64,000 nucleotides of DNA. Origin: Owenia fusiformis (Eukaryota > Annelida > Polychaeta > Sabellida > Oweniidae). Below the pieces are notes generated by a model that did no database searches, was not told where the DNA came from, and worked only from the letters and a program-made list of their open reading frames with translations. The stretch lies in contig CAIIXF020000001.1 of assembly GCA_903813345.2 (NCBI GenBank), positions 53,089,885 through 53,153,884 of the forward strand, read 5' to 3'. The translations under genes and the position numbers were made by a program. Of the stretch, positions 48,101-57,225 are shown one piece after another (the first letter of the stretch is position 1; every line of letters begins with the position of its first letter).

Positions 48101-51100
48101 TGATGCTCTCTCATGCAAAGCTTGGCCTGCAGAATGGTATGCTCATTGCTGTTCCTATACCCAGTAAACACGAAACTGCAGGTCAGGAACTAGAAGATGT
48201 GATTAACGACGCCGTAACCAAAGCTGAAACACAGGGTATTACTGGTAAAGCCATAACACCTTTCATACTTCAGTATGTTAATGAACAGACTGGTGGTGAA
48301 TCCCTCAAGGCAAATGTTGCACTGATTGAGAACAATGCTGATGTTGGGAGTAAAATTGCAGTTGAACTGTCGAGGCTTAAACATAATGTAAAACCAAATC
48401 ATTTGAATGGTGCATCATATTCAAGCAAGCGCCACTACAGCAGTGATGCCTCAAGGAAATCTATGAATAATAGGCCTGTTGTGATTGGTGGCTCAATCGT
48501 GGACTACGTTGCTAGAATCCACCAGGAAAAATTTCAACTAAATGGAAGAACATACCCTGGAAATGTTATGCAGACATGTGGCGGAGTTGGACGCAATATT
48601 GCGGACTGCCTAACACGACTTGGTACCAACCCTTTATTCATATCAGCCATAGGCACAGACACTCATGCTGATGCCTTGAAGAACTATTGCAAACACATGG
48701 ACTTTGCAGGTATAGCTGAAGTCCCTGAGCTTCAAACAGCAACATACTGTGCAGTTATCCAACACCATGGTGATCTTCTTTTTGGTATAGGTGATATGGA
48801 CACACATGAATATGTTACACCAGACCACATTGCTAACTTTAAAGATGATATAGCAGATGCCCCACTAGTTGTTATGGATGGGAACATATCAGTTGAAGCC
48901 ATGGATTATATATGTGGGTTATGTTTGGATTATAATACACCTTTATGGTTCGATGCAGCCGATATGTCAAAGGCCAGTAAGCCATTCCAAAGTAGCAAAG
49001 CAGGGGCTATCGTATATACATCTCCTAATGTAAATGAGTTACGTTGGATGCATGCCACTGTAACAGGGACAGAGCCCGGTGCTAACACCTACAAAAACAC
49101 AGAAGTGATTGAGGAATGTCTATTCCTCTGTGAAGAACTTGTAAAACACATTCCCAACATTATTGTAACCCTTGGTGAACATGGTGTTCTGGTCTGTCGT
49201 GACACTGATGCAAACAACAGATTTCCATATAAAGGCTCAAAGCGACCGGCGGTGAGAGACCACATGAGTGCGGTACATTACCCTGTTGGACCTGTTAACC
49301 CTGGAGACATAGTGAGTGTATCTGGAGCGGGAGATTGTCTCAATGCAGCCATGATATCCCAAATAATTACTGGCATTCATTCACCACGTCATTGTGTCTT
49401 GTCTGGCTTGATTGCTGCCCATATGTCATTGATGTCACACCTGACAGTACCAGAGACCATCAATATGAGGGCACTAGAAGGCAACTACCTTCTACATGGT
49501 TGTGAACCTATCCCAGTGCTATCAAGTCTAGGTTGGAAATATACCATCAACTAAATCTTCTACTTAGTATTATATATACATTTCAGTGTTAGCTTATATC
49601 AAGTTTACTGTTAGTCACTTGCTAAATACTTTATTTCGACTGATTTAAGAGGAGTTTCAAAAAGTTTTGACCATGTCAGGATATAGTTTTAACAGTCAAT
49701 TTCTGTATATTATCAAGTTTTCAACTACTTAATTCAAGCAGTACATAGGCTTGGAATCACAAAAGTAAAGAGCTGGGATAAAGTAATACCATTTTGACCA
49801 TTGGTATCATAACATTGAATTTTCTGCTTTAAAGCTATTTTTGAGTATACAATTAGTGTACTATTGTTTCATATACTGTATAATTGATGCTATTGTTTCA
49901 CCATCCTTCATTCAGTGATATATAAATAAAAATTAAATAAATAAATAGAACACCTGTCTGTATTGAGTCTTTCTTGTATGAAGTGAACAATACTGTCTGA
50001 GACTAATGTTCAAAAGTCATAAGCATGGTTGGAGATTTGGCAAATAGTTTTTGTCAATTTCAATATCTCAATGCCAATATTATTGAACAAATCAATATTT
50101 TATTGATAGATTTACAAATGAAAACTCGAGTATACATTTCATTTGCTTGTTTGGTCAATCCTACATTTCCCTTGAAAACGTGTCACCTCCTATAGATCTG
50201 ATTCTGTCTTTATGTAAAGTAGAAATATTGCCAAAATTTGCTGATATGGGAAGGTCAATGAAATTAGAGAGGGGTCTATTGAGAATAAGTAAGACTCCCG
50301 AAAACATGAGATATATTTAGCATCCTGAAGCTGGAAAGATTAGAGTAGATTAGATCATGCAATGAGAGCTAATGAAATAAATAATTTGTCTGCATTTTAT
50401 TGCCAGAATAAAACCCAATTGTCAAAATATAAAATATAAAAAATATAAAGATAAAATAAATAAACATATAAAAATAAATTATGTTTTAAAGTAAATGAAA
50501 CCGCCTTTGAACTACCCACACACTCAATTACTGCCAAATGAAATCAATTATGTTATTTTACCTTTCATCTGCATCTGCTGATGTTGTGATCAATTCACAC
50601 AAGAGTCTCTGATGAGGTAACACAATATTATACGATGAAGACAGGAACAATCTACAAGTAAAACAAAACTAGTTAGATTAAATAGTTGAAGTCTAACACC
50701 AAAAGGTGTCATAATAACTTAAAGAATCAGTAAGGGACATAACCTGATTGGCTTTCTGGAGGAGGAGGTTAACTATGAACAAACTTTGGCGGGAATGGGG
50801 ATCCTAGCTTAAACCCTCAGATATCCCATACCAATCAATCAAATTTCAATGATCACATTCTAATCAATTTGTATAATATTATTGACAGTTATATGTAAAT
50901 AACATCCCAAAGCCATACCAAATGTCCAAAAAGTAGCCTGATACCATACCAAATATAGGATCAATGCCATACCAAATGTATAAATAAATAAATAAATGTC
51001 TCTTATATAGGACAAACCAGAACAACGGCAACGCCAAAGCGTAGCGAATCCCATCGAACAGTCATGGCTGGCTTATTTACAAACAAAGTATATAGCACAA

Positions 51101-53768
51101 ATGGCAGCCATTTTTCAAAATGGCCACCTTCTACCATTAGACAGTGTCATTAGACAGTGTGCCATGCTTATAGTATTCACATACCAAATATGAACAAAAT
51201 CACTCCACTACATTTCGAGTTATAGTAAAATACGTTAAAAATTCTACCAATAGTGTCATTAGACAGTGTGCCATGCTTATAGTATTCACATACCAAATAT
51301 GAACAAAATCGCTCCACTACTTTTCGAGTTATAGTAAATACGTTAAAATGGTAGCCATTTTTCAAAATGGCCGCCTTCTACCAAAAGTGTCATTAGACAG
51401 TGTATCATGCTTATAGTATTCACATACCAAATATGAACAAAATCGCTCCACAACTTTCCGAATTATAGTAAAATACGTTAAAATGGTGGCCATTTTGAAA
51501 AATGGTGGCCATTTTTCAAAACGGCCGCCTTCTACCAAAAGTGTTATTAGACAGTGTGCCATGCTTATAGTATTCACATACCAAATATGAACAAAATCGC
51601 TCCACTACTTTTCGAATTACAGCAAAAATCGTAAAATAACGAGTGAAGGCCGCCATTTTTCAAGATGGCTGCCATGTGCTTCTTTAATATCTACATTTCT
51701 AGCTTTATTAATGTCCTATATAATTTTTTACATTTAAAACATATTTCTATAACAGTTTTACATATTGCACCTAAATTACTGAAAAATCGGCACTAAAATG
51801 GCCGCCATTTTTAAATGAGCGGCCATTTTGAAAATCGGCTTTCGAGCAGAACTTCTACTTCCATAGGGTATATGTGTACAAAATATGAACAAAATCTGTC
51901 TAACGGTATTTGAGTTATTGCCCGGACGTACGTATGTACGTACGTACGTACGGATGGACGGACGGACGGACGGACGGACGGAGGCGTTCCCTATATACCT
52001 CCGAACTTCGTCCGATGGGATAATGACATACCAGATGTCCAAATATAGGACAAAGGGCATACCTGGCATCAAAATATAGAACCAATGTCAAGTATTAATT
52101 ATACTTTGGATCAAAATATATCGACATGAGTAATGTCCAAAGCCATACCACAAGTGTGAGCATTGGCTTTTATTTCAAGAGAAGGGTATGCTACTATAAA
52201 CATGATAACCAATGTAAGCTGAAGATCCGCATCAAGGCTTATATACAGAGAAACCCCCAGGATTAGCTCATGAATATGAAGAGTATGATTTGCTGCATAG
52301 AAATATGGAAGTGGGATCAAAATCTGAATTCATTTGCTCTACAATTTTCATACCAACACAATTCATTGCTCAGCCAAATAGGAATTCTAATGATTCAGTA
52401 TGTTTGCAGCCATGATTACATGCATACAGGCCCTCTAACTGTTCCGCAATTTGAGTATTTGTCACACTTTTGCTGAATAAACTGAAGTCACACCTGTTTT
52501 TTGTGTGACAGAATATGTCATACATATATATAATATGCATTTTTTCTGATTATTGTCAAGCAAAAATGTTTCAGTAGAGAAACATAAAAAACAAATGCCA
52601 AAAATACGGTTCGTTCAGATTTTTCACGCGAATTGCATATATGTCACGCATTTGCTTCGAATTTTATTGTTCCCCATTTGGACCAAGGTGTTCACAATTT
52701 GAATGAAGGTGTTCAACATTTGTAAGTCACTCATTTAGATGTTCCCATGCTGACAGGCCTGTGTATATTAAGATAAGTCAATTAGAATCAATATGACTAT
52801 TTCCAAACACCCCCATCAAAAAATGTATAGTTAGCTTGGCTGTACTGCACATCTGTAGAATAATTTTATATATGTTATGTGAATTAGACGCAGTAAAATG
52901 CATTTGCAGAAAAAATTCCGATAAATTGTCAAAAAATCTGGGTTATACCACTTAACTCCAATGTATTTTAGGGGGTAAATCCAAACAGGAGATTTTTAGG
53001 GGGTAATTCTGAATACTAGCATGGGGGTAATTCCATGGGCTCATGGTAATTCCAAACACTTAACTACAGTGTATATTTCATTGTTTTACTTGGTAGATTG
53101 ATGGTATGTCATTATATGGTACCCTGAACTAATGATACTGGATCCTGACACTCCTGCATATCAATAACCCCAAATATACTTGATTTATTAGTGACATCTA
53201 TGTAGGATTTGTGGGGGTAATTCCAAACACTAGCATGGGGGTAATTCCGAATACCTAAATCATAATAATTGATTATTTTATCGTTAGAGTGTCAGTATAT
53301 ATCATTATATGGTATCTTTCAGGATACAATATTATATAGAGGTAGTAGAGGTACTATTATTCAATTCAATGATTTGCTTGCCATTGATTGCAACCCGTTC
53401 GTGTTTACCCTAGACTATATCCTATCTAGTCAGTCTGTTGGATACATACTAGTGTTTACCCCCTGTTTGGATTTAGACGAATTGACTCTACACAAGTGTC
53501 ACACCTTTATAAAGGTGTGACATGTGATTATTGTTCAACTGTAAGCCATAAATTAAATTAAATTAGGCTATCAGTGAGGGCAGTTTATTCTAGACTAGAT
53601 CTATATCAAAACAAAGTCACTTGTGAAAGTGAAACTGAAAGTCTGAACAATATTTCAACATGAATTATTTTGATCTAGCATCAACAATTTGTCATCAAGG
53701 CTTCAATCGCTGCAATATAACATTCAGAAAGATTCTTATTAAAAGAAATTAGAACATGCGTAGTTACC
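42156..53768 (-). CDS. Unidentified spliced gene, partial at its 3' end
   Basis: Not recognised. Phase-consistent GT-AG exons in transcript order: 53768 (end of a likely noncoding first exon), 50651-50562, 45559-45532 (28 nt), 44039-43925, 43684-43542, 43000-42934 and 42238-42156. Joined frames read ...SYSSSATELTNGVEG..., GMKRRRTEDSDCNDNE (a likely nuclear localisation signal), GRNFLTILGNSHTFLSEQW, FSTGSHFLADVGG and MWRYDPNQKHLYIAKSLFF. Two in-frame TAA codons near the end of the first exon leave the first usable ATG in the 28 nt exon (45558-45556). The gene continues below 42,156 through an unresolved exon. An intronless plus-strand gene sits in the intron between 45,559 and 50,562. Exons from 44,039 to 42,156 are secure; the small exon and leader are less so. 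Confidence 0.6.
44151..44737. mobile_element. piggyBac-like MITE
   Basis: TTAA|CCCTACTATCACACCAAA at 44151 and TTTGGTGTGATAGGGGGG ending at 44733-44734 are inverted repeats, extended by AACTAG/CTAGTT. The right flank reads GTAA in place of TTAA. Internally there are repeated fragments such as CGGTCTGTTTACGAACTTCATG. CCCTA termini at TTAA are typical of piggyBac. It lies in the intron upstream of the 44,039 exon. Confidence 0.65.
45020..47330. other. Upstream region of the PsuG-PsuK gene
   Basis: AT-rich. Apart from the 28 nt minus-strand exon at 45,532-45,559 and diverged copies of the ATGCAAAATG repeat (about 44,983 and 45,430), nothing can be supported. No TATA box could be assigned. Confidence 0.35.
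47359..49554 (+). CDS. Pseudouridine-5'-phosphate glycosidase / PfkB-family kinase fusion
   Basis: Bifunctional pseudouridine breakdown enzyme in one uninterrupted frame of 731 residues. Residues 1 to about 38 are basic and free of acids, a mitochondrial-type leader. Residues 41-340 are PsuG (splits pseudouridine 5'-phosphate to uracil and ribose 5-phosphate): ALESTIITHGMPYP (E61), FVTGGVGGVHKGG, DISADL (D178) and GVKSILD (K195, the family's presumed Schiff-base lysine). A linker (341-370) leads to a PfkB sugar-kinase domain (372 to about 725), likely the pseudouridine kinase, with GGVGRN (408-413), the NVNE motif and SGAGD (catalytic D659). In-frame TAA at 47332-47334 supports this start. 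Bacteria have psuG and psuK as separate genes; fusions are known in fungi and invertebrates. Confidence 0.95.
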   Translation: MMAWALCRKLPLKKIAHKWKTFGVQASVTNFSNRTLSSDVVKIHPEIQDAITCNKPVVALESTIITHGMPYPTNVDTAKNVEAIIRNNGGIPATIAIISGKIHVGLDESKLDNLANQSDVVKVSRRDLPYVISQSLHGGTTVSATMLIAHICDIPIFVTGGVGGVHKGGQSSMDISADLTELGRTPVTVVSSGVKSILDIGRTLEYLETQGVCVATYGPSKEFPAFFTRSSGFQAPYNVETPASAAKMMLSHAKLGLQNGMLIAVPIPSKHETAGQELEDVINDAVTKAETQGITGKAITPFILQYVNEQTGGESLKANVALIENNADVGSKIAVELSRLKHNVKPNHLNGASYSSKRHYSSDASRKSMNNRPVVIGGSIVDYVARIHQEKFQLNGRTYPGNVMQTCGGVGRNIADCLTRLGTNPLFISAIGTDTHADALKNYCKHMDFAGIAEVPELQTATYCAVIQHHGDLLFGIGDMDTHEYVTPDHIANFKDDIADAPLVVMDGNISVEAMDYICGLCLDYNTPLWFDAADMSKASKPFQSSKAGAIVYTSPNVNELRWMHATVTGTEPGANTYKNTEVIEECLFLCEELVKHIPNIIVTLGEHGVLVCRDTDANNRFPYKGSKRPAVRDHMSAVHYPVGPVNPGDIVSVSGAGDCLNAAMISQIITGIHSPRHCVLSGLIAAHMSLMSHLTVPETINMRALEGNYLLHGCEPIPVLSSLGWKYTIN
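49925..49930 (+). terminator. Candidate poly(A) signal of the PsuG-PsuK gene
   Basis: AATAAA about 370 nt past the stop, the first of several overlapping AATAAA words up to 49,945. Confidence 0.45.
49946..50561. other. Intron sequence without a gene
   Basis: Lies between the PsuG-PsuK gene and the 50,562-50,651 exon of the minus-strand gene. AT-rich; no feature seen. Confidence 0.35.
51016..52022 (+). repeat. Dispersed repeat family B, copy 3 with internal tandem array
   Basis: The best preserved copy: it begins ACCAGAACAACGGCAACGCC and ends CTTCGTCCGATGGGATAAT. The unit starting GTGTCATTAGACAGTGTGCC and running through ACAAAATCGCTCCACTACTT occurs four times (about 51,137, 51,258, 51,389 and 51,545; spacing 121-156 nt). 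A GTAC/GGACGG microsatellite lies at 51,925-51,985. Confidence 0.8.
52960..53260. repeat. Repeated GGGGGTAATTCC motif region
   Basis: GGGGGTAATTCCAAACACTA and close variants recur at least five times with irregular spacing. No terminal repeats were defined. Soon after, at 53,498-53,521, lies a perfect 24 nt palindrome centred on CACCTTTATAAAGGTG. Confidence 0.45.
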
Positions 53769-53829
53769 TGGTGCTTTATTAGGTGAAAATACGAGTACTA
53801 TTTTTTGAATTTGAATATTTCAAATTTTT

Positions 53830-54046
53830 AACATCCGGCGGAAGTGAGACAATCTGGGCATTCTGGGTAAATGACATATTGAAAAATCGGTGTGGCCGAA
53901 ATTATTTATTATTTATCCTTTAGCTCAGTATATATCTAGGAAAATGGTATAAATATCAATTACAAGTAGAGTTCTACTACAGGACATTTATTCGAAGCAT
54001 TTTTCGTGGATTTATCAATAAAGAAACTTCGAAAATTGGTCTCAAA
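53830..54046. promoter_or_regulatory. Probable two-way promoter
   Basis: GCGGAAGTG (53838-53846) is an ETS site, followed by TTCTGGGTAA. On the minus strand a leader exon ends in CAG|GTAACT (53768). On the plus strand CAAA|GTAAGT gives a donor at 54046 for a leader exon of unknown partner. The plus-strand product was not found in this window. Confidence 0.4.
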
Positions 54047-54247
54047 GTAAGTCATTTTTAATTTTACTAAATTTTTATTTTCACTTTTTAGACGAGGATA
54101 ACTCTAGACTGAGTCTACTGTAGTGACATCATCATAAGTCAACATTTGAATGACATCATGAGATCAGTCAGACTGAAAAGAAATTTTGCATGAGAAAGAA
54201 TGGCTCGTATTTTGCAAATGATCATGTTTGTATTGTAAGAAAACTGG

Positions 54248-55599
54248 TTAAGGTCTCATGGAAGTTAACAGGAAATGACAAAACAAAAAATGACAAAGCC
54301 ATGCTGGATTTTGAAAATTTTTTGAACCAGATAACAGAGTTCTGTTTGGACCTCCAGTCAGTTTAAGGTCTCATGGAAGTTAACAGGAAGTGACAAAACA
54401 AAAAATGACAAAGCCATGCTGGATTTTGAAAATTTTTTGAACCAAGATAACAGAGTTCTGTTTGGACCTCCAGTCAGTTTAACTAGTTCCACATATCATT
54501 AACATGACCAGGAACACAGTTGAAATGGTCAGAATGACCATAAACATGATAGAATAACCTTTTCAGCCCTCTGAAAATGTGACTAAAAAATAGCTAAGAG
54601 TAGGTGCTCAGGAAAGGTCACTGAACAGAATATTTTGACTTTTTCAGAAAATGTGCCCAATATATTGCTCTAAATGATACAATTCAAAAAAATTTGATAT
54701 CATTCTTAGAAAAAGAAAAAATTGAAAAAAACTGAATTGAAAATCGATCTATTTTCCTTTTTACTACAGCCATTATTGTTTCAGACGATTTTTTAAAATT
54801 TCAAAGATTGTGTCATTTAGAGCAATATATTGGACACATATTCTGAAAAAATCAAAAGATTCTGTTCATTGACCTTTCCTGAGCACCTACTTTTAGCTAT
54901 TTTTCAGTCACATTTTCAGAGGGCTAAAAAGGTTATTTTATCATGTTTATGGTCATTCTGACCATTTCAATTGTGTTCCTGGTCATGTAAATGATATTTG
55001 GAACTAGTTAAACTGACTGGAGGTCCAAACAGAACTCTGTTGTCTTGGTTCAAAAAATTTTCAAAATCCAGCATGGCTTTGTCATTTTTTGTTTTGTCAT
55101 TTCCTGTTAACTTCCATGAGACCTTAACTAGTTCCACATATCATTTACATGACTGGGAACACAATTGAAATGGTCAGAATGACCATAAACATGATAAAAT
55201 AACCTTTTCAGCCCTCTGAAAATGTGACTGAAAAATAGCTAAAAGTAGGTGCTCAGGAAAGGTCAATCAACAGAATCTTTTGATTTTTTCAGAAAATGTG
55301 TCCAATATATTGCTCTAAATGACACAATCTTTGAAATTTAAAAAAATTGTCTGAAACAATAATGGCTGTAGTTTTTTAGTCACATTTTCAGAAGGCTGAA
55401 AAGGTTATTCTATCATGTTTATGGTCATTCTGACCATTTCAGTTGTGTTCCCGGTCATGTAAATGATATGTGGAACTAGTTAAACTGACTGGAGGTCCAA
55501 ACAGAACTCTGTTATCTTGGTTCAAAAAATTTTCAAAATCCAGCATGGCTTTGTCATTTTTTGTTTTGTCATTTCCTGTTAACTTCCATGAGACCTTAA
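54248..55599. mobile_element. Nested TTAA-bounded fold-back elements A and B
   Basis: Every joint is a TTAA. Order: A left arm (54252-54362), A left arm again (54367-54478), B (54483-55007), A right arm (55012-55123), a shorter B (55128-55479) and A right arm again (55484-55595). A begins GGTCTCATGG and its arm ends CAGTCAGT. B begins CTAGTTCCACATATCATT and ends with the inverse. Full A is two 112 nt arms around a central TTAA, and B sits exactly in that TTAA. Confidence 0.85.
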
Positions 55600-56007
55600 G
55601 GTACAGCTGGAAAGGAACATTTTGGTAAAAAATTGCTATACCTGCACATGTTATTTTCTGGTACAAAATAAAGTATGAAGGCATGTATCCATTTCCTTGC
55701 TTTTTTCAGGAAAGTATCATTACATTGTCTTCTTTTAGAATATCTGGTAGGCGTTCAAAGGGAACTCCAGGGAATTCTGATATTTCACACTCCCTGTTTT
55801 TCCAAATTTTCTTTCAAAGTTTCCAGACAACACAGGAGCTACCATTGACCTGTTTCCAGGTTTACTAAAAGTAGACAGTGTAATGATACTTTCCTGAAAA
55901 ATGCAAGGAAATACACACATGCCTTCATACTTAATTATGTACCAGAAAATAACATGTGCAGGTATAGCAATTTTTTACCAAAATGTTACTTTCCAGCTGA
56001 ACCTTAA
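55596..56007. mobile_element. TTAA-bounded fold-back element C
   Basis: TTAA|GGTACAGCTGGAAAG at the left, CTTTCCAGCTGAACC|TTAA at the right. Nearly all 404 nt pair as one long hairpin (for example GCAGGTATAGCAATTTTTTA in the right half). It shares its left TTAA with element A and its right TTAA with element D. Confidence 0.85.
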
Positions 56008-56818
56008 GGACAGGGTGCATGTTGGGAAATTTTCTGCACTCCTCAATTGAGTCACATGTTATTTTTCAAACAAGAATAACTCCTTCCCCACATTGTCTAC
56101 ATCTTCCAGGTTTGCACAAAGAGTGCACTTATGTGCCTAGAAAAGCCTTGTGAGAAGATTTGTTTTGTAAAATGTATAAAAAATGAGAAAATTCAGTGAA
56201 AAAAATTTCTGAAAATGTTCTGAATTTTTTTACTGAATTTTCTTGTTTTTTAGAGTCCATTTCACTGCTTCATTTCGTCAGAAGAACAGCAAAAATAAGA
56301 AATTGGGAGACCATTGTGCAATAATATATGGAAAATTATATTCATAATGTACATGAATGGCATTTGTATATCTTGGATTGCTTTTAGTTTGGCTTATAAA
56401 GTGTGTGGCCTCTTATATTTGGATGTTTCTCTGCCATGTTATTTTCAATAAGATTAACATGGCTGAAATTCTTCAAATTACAAGACGGCACAGGCTTATT
56501 GCACAAAAAACTAAAAAATCTGAAATATACAAATGTCATTCATGTACATTATGAATATACTTTTCCATATATTATTGCACAATGGTCTCCCAATTTCTTA
56601 TTTTTGCCGTTCTACTGACGAAATGAAGCAGTGAAATGGACTCTATATACTTCATCAAAACATTCTTCTCACAAGTCTTTTCTAGGCACATAAGTGCACT
56701 CTTTGTGCAAAACTGGAAGATATAGACAATGTTGGGAAGGAGTGATTCTTGTTTGAAAAATAACATGTGACTCAATTGAGGAATGCAGAAAATTTTCCAT
56801 CATGCACCCTGACCTTAA
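56004..56818. mobile_element. TTAA-bounded fold-back element D
   Basis: TTAA|GGACAGGGTGCATG at the left, CATGCACCCTGACC|TTAA at the right, 807 nt inside. The arms pair over most of their length (CTCAATTGAGTCACATGTTA / TAACATGTGACTCAATTGAG). No coding signal. Confidence 0.85.
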
Positions 56819-57225
56819 GGTGACATTTAAGTTAATCAAAAGTACAAAAACATGGGAACCATATTTTTTTGATAAAGTCAGAAGATTTTGTATACTGTTT
56901 TCCTTGTATGTGAATGCATTTCCTGACTAAAGAGACACATAAAAGAAAACCTCACATTTAAACGCATTTTTCATAACTATGAATTGGAGGTGTATGTCTC
57001 CCAAAAGCTAGCATGAAGAGTGCGAAGTGAGGCTATTTTTTGAAAGTTTCAAGGAGTAGCCTTGCAACAGACACACATTTGCAAGAATTCAAAATTTCTA
57101 GATATAGTCTTACCTTAACAAGGAACAACGAAGGAGCACGAAAATGTGTACTTCTTGCATTGTTAGAGTATAATAAAGCTCAAACCATTGTGAATTCTAA
57201 ATATTTCATGTCCACCATTTTGTTT

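Noticed and set aside
47467..48828. Minus-strand open frames inside the PsuG-PsuK gene
   Set aside because: Shadows of a strongly supported coding frame.
51776..52072. Open frame with RPSVRPSIRTYVRTYVRP text
   Set aside because: Translation of the GGACGG/GTAC microsatellite at the end of family B copy 3.
53768..53870. Minus-strand ATG frame MSFTQNAQIVSLPPDVKN in the leader exon as the start of the unknown gene
   Set aside because: It runs into two in-frame TAA codons before the donor, and no alternative donor keeps phase with the next exon. It may be an upstream frame.
54248..54480. Direct repeats considered as a CRISPR-like array
   Set aside because: Only two 112 nt units with no spacers, in animal DNA; explained as a duplicated transposon arm.
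55439..55920. Open frames on both strands in the fold-back region
   Set aside because: The same palindromic DNA is read from each side; they lie within transposon arms and match no family.
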